This document shows positions 1 through 5,244 of a DNA stretch of 5,244 bases, piece by piece. The stretch comes from Spirochaetales bacterium (GTDB taxonomy: Bacteria; Spirochaetota; Spirochaetia; Sphaerochaetales; Sphaerochaetaceae). A program made the translations under genes and the position numbers. Under the pieces are notes generated by a model that saw only the letters and a program-made list of their open reading frames with translations, ran no database searches and was not told the origin of the DNA. Location: positions 1 to 5,244 of the forward strand of contig JALFYG010000280.1 in the NCBI GenBank assembly GCA_022784805.1, read 5' to 3'. Numbering within the stretch: the stretch's first letter is position 1; every line of letters starts with the position of its first letter.

Positions 1-68
1 CTTCCTGCTCTATCAGCAGTCCTGGTTTCCAGAGCGTAAGAGCAAAGGCCGCTAACAACGCAAAGTGA
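1..68 (+). other. Leader region, possibly the 3' end of an upstream gene
   Basis: All three forward frames are open from the left edge to a stop: TAA at 37-39, TAA at 53-55 and TGA at 66-68. The frame ending at 55 would give a hydrophobic/aromatic then basic tail (ending PERKSKGR). The frame ending at 68 would give a hydrophilic tail (ending AKAANNAK), would stop one nucleotide before the apbE ATG, and has codon choices (AGA, GCA, AAG, AAC) closer to the genes downstream. I cannot decide which, if any, is real. The tight packing of the rest of the cluster makes an upstream operon member plausible. No clear promoter elements are visible in these 68 bases. Confidence 0.3.
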
Positions 69-69
69 T

Positions 70-1155
70 ATGAAGAATCGACTCTTTATGGTGGGGGCCG
101 TTTTGGCCCTCATCACACTGATAGTTATATCAGGCTGCTCCAAGAATAATGGTGAAGAAAACTCAAGTAGTACTACTAATACTACTAAGAGTGTTCAAAA
201 CCCAAAAGGAGTGGGAAGAGTCTACTATGACCTCTTCGACACTGTTTCCTATGTGTTCTCTTACAAAGGAGACAGTGAGGAAGAGTTCACAGAAAATTGT
301 GACTCTGTTTACTATTTATTACAGAAATATCACATTCTATTCGATATCTATCATGAGTATAGCGGAGTCAATAATCTCTGCTCTCTTAATAAAAATGCAG
401 GAGGAGAGTATCTAGAGGTTGATCCTCTCCTGATTGAATTCCTTCTATATGCAAAAGAAATGAATAATCTCACTAAGGGTGAGATGGACGTAATGATGGG
501 CTCTGTCCTTTCTTTATGGCATGAGGGAAGAAATAGCAGCCCTGCATATTTACCTGACGCAGAGGAATTGAAAAAAGCAGGGGAGTTTGTCGGCTTTGAG
601 TATTTGGATATCGACAGTGAGAACAATAGGGTGAGAATCAACAATAGTAATGCTTCAATTGATGTAGGAGCTCTTGGAAAGGGTTATGCAACAGAAAAAG
701 CGGCAGAACTATTGGAGAGTAGAGGGGTTTCCAGTTATGTTCTTAATATAGGAGGAAATATCAGGATAATAGGAACAAAACTGGACGGAAGCGGCTGGAG
801 TACTGGAATAAGGGACCCGAAGAATCCAGACGAAGCCTTCGCCCTTACAATAGAAGTCAAAGACACTGCAGTGGTGACCAGTGGCAGCTATGAAAGATAT
901 TTTGTAGTCGATGGAGTGAAGTATCCACACATTATCGACAAAGATACTCTCTATCCTGCCCGTTATTACGACTCTTTGACTGTAATAACAAAAGATAGCG
1001 GGCTTGCGGATTGTCTCTCTACGGCTCTCTATTGTATGCCTCTTGAAGAGGGTAAAAAGTTGGTTGATAGCCTTGATGGCGTGGAGTGTATCTGGATAGA
1101 GCCGGACGGCAATATCGAGATGACTGACAGAGTCAAGGATTTGGTGATAAAGTAA
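70..1155 (+). CDS. apbE: FAD:protein FMN transferase, ApbE family lipoprotein
   Basis: ApbE proteins use FAD and Mg2+ to attach FMN through a phosphoester bond to a Thr/Ser of target proteins, here most likely RnfD and RnfG encoded just downstream. The 361-aa length is normal for the family. Residues 1-23 form a lipoprotein signal: basic MKNR, a hydrophobic core, then the lipobox ISGC with Cys23 as the lipidation site, so the enzyme should sit on the outer face of the cytoplasmic membrane. A Ser/Thr/Asn-rich linker (about 24-45) follows. Family motifs in order are FDTVS (56-60), DVGALGKGYA (198-207), LNIGGN (225-230), TSGSYERYF (270-278) with PHIID (286-290), and the metal-site region LADCLSTAL (312-320). 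Start: the ATG at 70 gives the complete signal peptide and no earlier start exists in frame after the TAA at 37-39. The ribosome binding site is weak; AAAGG at 44-48 lies too far upstream, so translation may be coupled to an upstream gene. Ile codons are ATA-rich (10 of 22), unlike rnfG. Confidence 0.95.
   Translation: MKNRLFMVGAVLALITLIVISGCSKNNGEENSSSTTNTTKSVQNPKGVGRVYYDLFDTVSYVFSYKGDSEEEFTENCDSVYYLLQKYHILFDIYHEYSGVNNLCSLNKNAGGEYLEVDPLLIEFLLYAKEMNNLTKGEMDVMMGSVLSLWHEGRNSSPAYLPDAEELKKAGEFVGFEYLDIDSENNRVRINNSNASIDVGALGKGYATEKAAELLESRGVSSYVLNIGGNIRIIGTKLDGSGWSTGIRDPKNPDEAFALTIEVKDTAVVTSGSYERYFVVDGVKYPHIIDKDTLYPARYYDSLTVITKDSGLADCLSTALYCMPLEEGKKLVDSLDGVECIWIEPDGNIEMTDRVKDLVIK
136..138 (+). other. 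Predicted lipidated cysteine (lipobox) of ApbE
   Basis: The codon for Cys23 ends the lipobox ISGC after a hydrophobic stretch of about 16 residues. Signal peptidase II would be expected to cleave just before it. This places ApbE outside the cytoplasmic membrane, where the flavinylation sites of RnfD and RnfG are also expected. The assignment rests on motif reading only. Confidence 0.8.
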
Positions 1156-1162
1156 TTACATT

Positions 1163-1170
1163 AAGGAGGG
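1163..1170 (+). promoter_or_regulatory. Ribosome binding site of rnfC
   Basis: AAGGAGGG lies 7 nt before the ATG at 1178. It is the strongest Shine-Dalgarno match in the window and it fixes the rnfC start. It lies in the 22-nt gap after apbE, which holds no visible terminator, so apbE and rnfC are probably co-transcribed. Confidence 0.9.
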
Positions 1171-1177
1171 CATATAG

Positions 1178-2470
1178 ATGCTTTTCAAAAAAAAGATATC
1201 GGCAGTCCACGTACCTCATTGCAAGTCTACTCAAGACATGCATAGCGTGCGCATAGCTGTACCAGAGTCTGTAACAATACCAATGAGCATGCACTCAGGT
1301 GTGCCTGCTGTTCCTGTTGTTGCAGTTGGGGACCATGTGTACAGAGGTCAGCTGATTGCCAAGGAGGGGGAAGGAAGAGTATCTTCTCCTATTCATGCAT
1401 CTATCAGTGGCAGCGTCACAGATGTGACAGATAAGTATGTCTCTATTAAAAGTGACGGAAAAATGGAGAATGATCCTGCGATGAAGGCTCCAAAGCTTGA
1501 GACTTTGGATGACTTTTTGGATGGATGCCGTAAGAGTGGAATAGTAGGCCTCGGTGGCGCAGCTTACCCATTACATGGTAAGTGGGAAGCTGTCAGAAAG
1601 AATAAAATCGAGACTGTTCTCATTAATGGTGCTGAGTGTGAGCCATATTGTACTGCAGATAACAGAACAATGGTTGAAGACAGCGACCACATTAAGAGTG
1701 GAATCGAGATTCTCAAGAGATTTGTCGGTGCCAAGGAGTATGTCATTGGTATCGAGGCAAATAAGCCTGAAGCCATCGCACACCTGACAGAAGTCTTCAA
1801 GGACGACCCATCTGTAATCGTCAAGACTCTTGAAAGTGTATACCCTCAGGGAGCAAAGCAGGTTCTTTTGTGGAACGCAACAGGAAAAGTTGTCGCTGCA
1901 GGTCAGCGTCTTGCATCTTTGGGTGTAATCATCACAAACGTCACCACACTTGCAAAGATGGCTCTTTACTTCGAAACAGGTATGCCTCTCATCGAGAAGT
2001 GTGTTTCTGTTGACGGTAGTGCTGTCAAAGAGCCGAAGAACATCATCGTTCCTATTGGAACCAGCTTCGGTTACTGTCTTGAAGCCTGCGGAGGCTTTAA
2101 AGAGGAGCCAAGAAAGGTCATCGAGGGTGGCCCGATGATGGGAAGAACAGTGTCTGACCTTAACGAGAGCATCGTTAAAGCTACAAACGGTATCGTTGCA
2201 ATGGGTGAAAAGGAAGCAACTCTCTCCGAACCTAGTCCTTGTATCCACTGCGGTAAGTGTATCGAGGCATGTCCATTGAACCTTAACCCAGTTGCCTTCG
2301 CAAAGGCATTGAACATGGAGGATGAGGACGAAAAGGAAGCTCTCTTGAAGAGAGAGGATGTCGCCCAGTGCATGGAATGCGGATGCTGTGCTTTTGTTTG
2401 TCCTGCTCATAGACCTCTTGTTGCAAACAATAGGGAAGACAAGCGTTTCATGAGAAGTAGGAGAAGATAG
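1178..2470 (+). CDS. rnfC: Rnf complex subunit RnfC (NADH/FMN-binding, two 4Fe-4S clusters)
   Basis: RnfC is the peripheral cytoplasmic subunit that exchanges electrons with NAD(H) through a non-covalent FMN and passes them along 4Fe-4S clusters. The N-terminal part (about 10-95) is the barrel-sandwich, lipoyl-like region, with SSPIHASISGSV at 69-80. The NuoF-like nucleotide/FMN-binding region follows, with GLGGAAYP (124-131), INGAECEPY (149-157) and YPQGAKQ (222-228). An SLBB-type region lies near 262-330 and includes GGPMMG (317-322). Two ferredoxin-type clusters close the protein: Cys355, 358, 361 and 365, then Cys398, 401, 404 and 408, all ligands intact. At 430 aa it matches the short RnfC form and lacks the long alanine/lysine-rich C-terminal tail of the E. 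coli homologue. The start is fixed by AAGGAGGG. The stop lies 2 nt before the rnfD ATG. ATA isoleucine codons occur only in the first ~125 codons, after which ATC and ATT are used exclusively. Confidence 0.97.
   Translation: MLFKKKISAVHVPHCKSTQDMHSVRIAVPESVTIPMSMHSGVPAVPVVAVGDHVYRGQLIAKEGEGRVSSPIHASISGSVTDVTDKYVSIKSDGKMENDPAMKAPKLETLDDFLDGCRKSGIVGLGGAAYPLHGKWEAVRKNKIETVLINGAECEPYCTADNRTMVEDSDHIKSGIEILKRFVGAKEYVIGIEANKPEAIAHLTEVFKDDPSVIVKTLESVYPQGAKQVLLWNATGKVVAAGQRLASLGVIITNVTTLAKMALYFETGMPLIEKCVSVDGSAVKEPKNIIVPIGTSFGYCLEACGGFKEEPRKVIEGGPMMGRTVSDLNESIVKATNGIVAMGEKEATLSEPSPCIHCGKCIEACPLNLNPVAFAKALNMEDEDEKEALLKREDVAQCMECGCCAFVCPAHRPLVANNREDKRFMRSRRR
2240..2401 (+). other. Pair of 4Fe-4S cluster motifs in RnfC
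   Basis: Two CxxCxxCxxxCP motifs are encoded here: CIHCGKCIEACP and CMECGCCAFVCP. The eight ligand cysteines are all present, so the electron path through RnfC looks complete. An additional cysteine (Cys403) sits inside the second motif. Confidence 0.95.
2459..2463 (+). promoter_or_regulatory. Ribosome binding site of rnfD, inside the 3' end of rnfC
   Basis: AGGAG overlaps the last codons of rnfC. It is 9 nt from the ATG at 2473 and 6 nt from an in-frame GTG at 2470, so spacing allows either start. ATG is preferred because it is the stronger initiator; the GTG would add only one residue. The layout suggests translational coupling to rnfC. Confidence 0.7.
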
Positions 2471-2472
2471 TG

Positions 2473-3420
2473 ATGGAAAAGAAATATAATCTTCTTAATG
2501 TGTCATCACCACACTTCCACGATAATTCCTCCACAAGAAGAATTATGTTGGATGTAGTGATCGCACTCATTCCTGCTTGTATTGCGGCTGTTGCAATCTT
2601 CGGGGTAAAGGCCCTCTTGTTGATCGTAACATGTGTACTTTCCGCAGTAGTTGCAGAGTGGTTGTTTAATTTGATAGTCAAGAAGCCTTGCTCAATTGGA
2701 GATTTTTCTGCAGTTGTCACGGGTGTTCTTTTGGCTCTTAACTTGGGAACAGATGTCACGATTCCTCAGGCAATCGTGGGCTCTGTATTCGCCATTGTCT
2801 TTGTAAAAGGAATCTTCGGAGGACTTGGAAAGAACTTTGCAAACCCTGCCATCACAGCTCGTGTTTTCATGCTTCTTTGTTTCTCCACCGTCACATCTTT
2901 TACAGTGCCTCAGTGTGTAGAGCTTGTTTCAAGCGCAACACCACTTGTCAACTTGAAGGCTGGAAACATGGATCTTCTTCCTACTCTTCCTCAGATGCTT
3001 CTTGGCTTACATGGTGGTAGTATCGGAGAGACATGTATCATCGCACTTGTAATCGGTTGGATATATTTGTCTGTAAGAAAGGTAATCAAGTGGTACGTTC
3101 CATTTGCTTACATTGCAACAGTGTTTGTATTGTTCCTTGCTTCTTCCCAGAGTCCGATGGTCGCCCTCTATGAGATTCTATCCGGTGGACTCTTTATCGG
3201 AGGTATCTTTATGGCTACAGACTACTCATCTACTCCTCTCCATGTAAGAGGTAAGGTTGTGTTCTGTATTCTTGCAGGTATCATCACATTCATTATTAGA
3301 AGATTCTGTGGATACCCAGAAGGTGTATCTTTCTCAATCCTGATCTGTAACCTGCTTGTTCCATACATCGAGCACTTTACAAGAAACATTCCATTGGGAG
3401 GTAGTGCAAATGGCAAATAA
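2473..3420 (+). CDS. rnfD: Rnf complex membrane subunit RnfD (covalent-FMN carrier)
   Basis: RnfD/NqrB proteins are polytopic membrane subunits of the pump and carry FMN bound to a Thr on the outer side of the membrane. The 315-aa protein has about nine or ten hydrophobic segments (roughly 24-45, 47-69, 76-92, 97-118, 125-140, 185-201, 206-223, 229-248, 260-276, 285-300). Family signatures are SSPHFHDNSSTRRIMLDV (11-28), IGDFSAVVTG (75-84), GGLGKNFANPA (116-126), MATDYSSTP (247-255) and GYPEGVSFSIL (280-290). The flavin site is expected at Thr156 in VSSATPL (152-158), where the usual SGAT is SSAT. The acidic residue six before the Thr is Glu150 rather than the common Asp. ATG 2473 is chosen over GTG 2470. 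rnfG begins inside the last 11 nt of this gene. The family assignment is firm; flavinylation of the variant motif is inferred. Confidence 0.96.
   Translation: MEKKYNLLNVSSPHFHDNSSTRRIMLDVVIALIPACIAAVAIFGVKALLLIVTCVLSAVVAEWLFNLIVKKPCSIGDFSAVVTGVLLALNLGTDVTIPQAIVGSVFAIVFVKGIFGGLGKNFANPAITARVFMLLCFSTVTSFTVPQCVELVSSATPLVNLKAGNMDLLPTLPQMLLGLHGGSIGETCIIALVIGWIYLSVRKVIKWYVPFAYIATVFVLFLASSQSPMVALYEILSGGLFIGGIFMATDYSSTPLHVRGKVVFCILAGIITFIIRRFCGYPEGVSFSILICNLLVPYIEHFTRNIPLGGSANGK
2929..2940 (+). other. Variant flavinylation motif (SSAT) in RnfD
   Basis: This encodes Ser153-Ser154-Ala155-Thr156, followed by Pro-Leu as in other RnfD/NqrB proteins. The position matches the family's FMN-acceptor motif (S/T)GAT, with Gly changed to Ser. 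The acceptor Thr is retained, so modification by ApbE remains likely. Confidence 0.7.
3396..3402 (+). promoter_or_regulatory. Ribosome binding site that sets the rnfG start
   Basis: GGGAGGT lies 7 nt before the ATG at 3410, inside the end of rnfD. It decides against the more upstream in-frame ATG at 3356, which lacks such a site and would add 18 hydrophilic residues before the membrane anchor. Confidence 0.85.
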
Positions 3421-4645
3421 GTCATTAAAAAGCATCATTCTTCCTGTTATTGTAGTCATCTTGGCCTTCGTTATTCTCTTCCTGGTCAATATGTGGACTT
3501 ATCCTCTGATCATTGAATCAAGAATGCAGGGTGAAGTAGGACCCGCCAAGGATGTAATGCCTAATGCAAAGGGCTTTGAAGAGCTCTCCCTCTCTAGTGT
3601 TCCTTCAACAGTTGAGACTGTCTATAAAGAGACTAGTGGACAGGGCTACGTCGTCAAGGTCTGCACAAAGGCAGGCTTTACAAAAGAAGCCATCGTCATG
3701 TATGTCGCCATCGATGGAGAGAATAAGGTACAGAAGATCAACATCACTTCCTATCCTGAGACAAGAGACGTTGGTGATGACTATGTCGATACTTTCATCG
3801 GTTCTGACAGCACTCTCAGCACAGTTGACCTTGTTGCAGGTGTCACATACTCATCTTCCGCCATCAAGAATGGTGTTGCTGATGCTTTCAAGGCTCTCAG
3901 TGACAACGGTCTTATTGTTGCAGCAAAGAAAGAGCCTAAGCAGCTTTATGAAGAATTGATGCCTGTTGTATTCGGCACAGCTCTCAACCCAGCTGGCATG
4001 ATGGCTCAGGAAGAGTTCACTTCCAGCGTAAACGGAGTGGTAAGAGCTCAGAAAGCATTGAACGAAGGCGCAGTGGCATACTGGGTAGTCGAGAACGACG
4101 AGAACTATGCTGTTGTTACAAACGGAAAGATCTCCAAGGTCTATGACCTTGAAGGAAAGGAAGTCTCTACACTCTCTTCTTCAACACTCTCTGCTCTTCT
4201 AGGCGAAGCTGCTTCTATTGTTAAGAATACTTCTTCTTCAGATATCAAGAGATTCCAGAAGTACGTTCCAAACAGCACTGTCACTGAAATCGATGTTCCA
4301 CTCTTCAATAATGCCACTACAGCATTCAAGTGTGTAAACGAGAACGGAACATACTATGGCTTTGGTGTAAGAAGCTATGCATTCGAGAACACTCCTCTCA
4401 CAATGTATATCTCCATCGACGATAACGGTGCCATCTACTCATTCAACTGTTCTTCTCTCTATGTGGACGCTGAATACTTCGCACACTCAGAGCCTGCAAA
4501 CTACACCGCAGGACTAGTTGGAGTTACAGAGTCCTGGACTGGAGAAGAGACTATCATCACCGGCGCTACTCTCACCAGCGAAGCTGTAAGAGATGCTATC
4601 GATGATGTCTTTGAAAGCTTCAAGGCTATCAAAGGAGGCAACTAA
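3410..4645 (+). CDS. rnfG: RnfG-like electron transport subunit with two FMN-binding modules
   Basis: RnfG/NqrC normally is a ~200-aa, single-helix protein with one FMN-binding domain carrying covalent FMN outside the membrane. This one is 411 aa. One transmembrane helix (about 8-28) follows a short basic start. Module 1 (about 48-162) has PNAKGFEEL (51-59), SGQGYVVKV (76-84), YPETRDVGD (115-123) and the site VAGVTYSSSA (142-151). Module 2 (about 286-405) starts with a parallel element (PNSTVTEIDVPLF, 287-299), then YYGFGV (315-320) and the canonical site ITGATLTSEAV (383-393). Thr146 and Thr387 are the likely acceptors. The ~120 residues between are Ser/Thr/Glu-rich and not recognised. The ATG at 3410, overlapping rnfD by 11 nt, is chosen from its Shine-Dalgarno site. 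The gene's place between rnfD and rnfE supports rnfG. None of its 25 Ile codons is ATA, suggesting strong codon adaptation. Two modules are clear by motif order; flavinylation of the first is uncertain. Confidence 0.92.
   Translation: MANKSLKSIILPVIVVILAFVILFLVNMWTYPLIIESRMQGEVGPAKDVMPNAKGFEELSLSSVPSTVETVYKETSGQGYVVKVCTKAGFTKEAIVMYVAIDGENKVQKINITSYPETRDVGDDYVDTFIGSDSTLSTVDLVAGVTYSSSAIKNGVADAFKALSDNGLIVAAKKEPKQLYEELMPVVFGTALNPAGMMAQEEFTSSVNGVVRAQKALNEGAVAYWVVENDENYAVVTNGKISKVYDLEGKEVSTLSSSTLSALLGEAASIVKNTSSSDIKRFQKYVPNSTVTEIDVPLFNNATTAFKCVNENGTYYGFGVRSYAFENTPLTMYISIDDNGAIYSFNCSSLYVDAEYFAHSEPANYTAGLVGVTESWTGEETIITGATLTSEAVRDAIDDVFESFKAIKGGN
3836..3847 (+). other. Degenerate flavinylation motif (AGVT) in RnfG module 1
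   Basis: This encodes Ala143-Gly144-Val145-Thr146, in the position of the (S/T)GAT acceptor motif and followed by YSSSAIKNGVADAF, which matches the helix that follows the site in RnfG proteins. Asp140, six residues before Thr146, is the usual acidic position. The first and third motif residues differ from consensus, so modification is uncertain. Confidence 0.55.
4559..4570 (+). other. Canonical flavinylation motif (TGAT) in RnfG module 2
   Basis: This encodes Thr384-Gly385-Ala386-Thr387, followed by LTSEAVRDAI, a full match to the RnfG/NqrC FMN-acceptor consensus. Thr387 is the predicted residue linked to FMN by ApbE. The usual acidic residue at -6 is Thr381, with Glu380 one position further out. 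Confidence 0.85.
4631..4638 (+). promoter_or_regulatory. Ribosome binding site of rnfE, inside the 3' end of rnfG
   Basis: AAAGGAGG lies 6 nt before the ATG at 4645. The ATG shares one base with the rnfG stop (TAATG), an arrangement typical of translational coupling and of subunits needed in fixed ratio. Confidence 0.9.
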
Positions 4646-5244
4646 TGGAAGAGAAATATAGAAAAATACTTGTTGAATTGATATTCCTTGGTCTTACTCC
4701 AGCATTTGCAGCAACTATCAACACTATTTCTGCCATATCAATGGAAGTGGGAATTATCTTCATCATGGTCATGTCTACTCTGACCATGAGACTCTTGAGA
4801 CGCTTCGTGACAGAAGAGAACAAATACTTTGTCACACTTATTGTCACAACTCTTTATGCATCCATCTTCCAGATGGTTACAGAAGCATACTTCATCGATG
4901 CTTACAAGAACATCGGTATCTATATCGCCCTCTGTTCCATCAACATGATGCTCTTTGGAGTCGCCCAGGGAGCAACAGGATATGAAGAGAAGCATATGGT
5001 TGCAAAGGTTTTCTTGTTCTCTCTTATCTTCGGATTGGTGATCTACTTCGTAGGTTCCATGAGAGAGATCATGGGTATAGGTACATATTGGGGACAGGTC
5101 AGAGATATCTTCGGTGAAGTAAAGTTTGCAAATATCTCCGTAAAGTACTTCTCAAATCATAAGGTCCTTATTCTTCAGAAGGCACCAGGAGCTTACATGC
5201 TTGGAGCAATTGCAACTGCACTTGTTGCCTTTATCTTGAAGAAG
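4645..5244 (+). CDS. rnfE: Divergent RnfE-like membrane subunit (3' end beyond window)
   Basis: RnfE/NqrD pairs with RnfA/NqrE in the membrane, and together they normally hold a 2Fe-2S cluster in the middle of the bilayer. The 200 codons present encode about six hydrophobic segments (roughly 8-25, 32-52, 62-82, 88-108, 119-137, 182-198), the family topology. Matches include LGLTPAFAATI (15-25), a basic loop RLLRRF (49-54), NMMLFGVAQ (100-108), GSMREIMGIGTYWG (137-150) and APGAYMLG (180-187). The last lies near the usual C-terminus, so probably only a few to some tens of residues are missing. The two cysteines that ligate the cluster in this family (in LGxC near the first helix and NC before (I/V)xxG(R)AE in the fourth) are Thr18 and Met101 here. 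The only cysteine is Cys97. The usual GRAEAFA is GVAQGAT. Position after rnfG and the TAATG overlap support rnfE; function as a cluster carrier is doubtful. Confidence 0.85.
   Translation, partial: MEEKYRKILVELIFLGLTPAFAATINTISAISMEVGIIFIMVMSTLTMRLLRRFVTEENKYFVTLIVTTLYASIFQMVTEAYFIDAYKNIGIYIALCSINMMLFGVAQGATGYEEKHMVAKVFLFSLIFGLVIYFVGSMREIMGIGTYWGQVRDIFGEVKFANISVKYFSNHKVLILQKAPGAYMLGAIATALVAFILKK

Noticed and set aside
7..35. Inverted pair GCTCT / AGAGC in the left-edge region
   Set aside because: The 5-bp stem with a 19-nt loop and no following U-tract is too weak to call a terminator or regulatory hairpin.
166..177. Perfect 12-bp palindrome AGTAGTACTACT with following ACT-rich repeats
   Set aside because: It lies in the Ser/Thr-rich linker after the ApbE lipobox and is explained by repeated Ser and Thr codons. 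It has no operator-like position.
1571..2410. Long open antisense frame (279 codons) across rnfC
   Set aside because: It lies wholly opposite rnfC, which has intact family motifs and a strong ribosome site. The antisense product shows no recognisable domain and no ribosome site was evident. Strong codon bias on the sense strand often leaves the antisense open.
2470..2472. GTG start for rnfD one codon upstream
   Set aside because: It is possible by spacing (6 nt) but overlaps the last base of the rnfC stop codon and uses a weaker initiator. ATG at 2473 is equally well placed and adds or loses only one residue.
3356..3409. Upstream in-frame ATG giving an 18-residue longer RnfG
   Set aside because: It lacks a clear ribosome site and would overlap rnfD by 65 nt. 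GGGAGGT at 3396-3402 with the ATG at 3410 gives a normal membrane-anchor N-terminus.
4629..4995. Two short antisense frames over the start of rnfE
   Set aside because: They are opposite a clearly coding membrane-protein gene with a strong ribosome site, and show no recognisable motifs.

Overview
The window is the front part of one co-directional (+ strand) operon for an Rnf-type membrane redox pump (ferredoxin:NAD+ oxidoreductase, an ion-translocating relative of Na+-NQR). The order is apbE (flavin transferase lipoprotein), rnfC, rnfD, rnfG and rnfE, the last cut by the right edge. rnfA and rnfB, which usually follow rnfE, would be expected just outside. The genes are tightly packed: a 22-nt gap between apbE and rnfC, 2 nt between rnfC and rnfD, an 11-nt overlap between rnfD and rnfG, and a 1-nt overlap (TAATG) between rnfG and rnfE. 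rnfC, rnfD, rnfG and rnfE each have a purine-rich ribosome binding site. No promoter, terminator, RNA gene, mobile element, CRISPR array or gene-free stretch over 100 nt was seen.

The gene set suggests an anaerobic or fermentative bacterium. The CDGE order, the short (~430 aa) RnfC and the linked ApbE fit Clostridia-type or spirochaete-type Rnf loci. The moderate GC content, the preference for AGA arginine codons and the divergent RnfG/RnfE leave both open, and the sequence alone does not settle the taxon.

How the parts work together: RnfC is the cytoplasmic NADH/FMN and 4Fe-4S subunit. RnfD and RnfG are membrane or membrane-anchored proteins that normally carry FMN covalently bound to threonine. 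ApbE makes that FMN-threonine bond on the outer face of the membrane. RnfE is one half of the RnfA/RnfE membrane pair that normally holds an intramembrane 2Fe-2S cluster.

The pump departs from the textbook in several places. RnfG is about twice the usual length and appears to contain two FMN-binding modules, each with its own flavinylation-like motif (degenerate AGVT in the first, canonical TGAT in the second). RnfE lacks both cysteines that ligate the intramembrane cluster in NqrD/RnfE proteins (Thr18 and Met101 in their places). RnfD has SSAT where SGAT is usual. Together these point to a structurally variant Rnf complex with an altered cofactor chain. That is an inference from sequence and depends on the unseen RnfA and RnfB.
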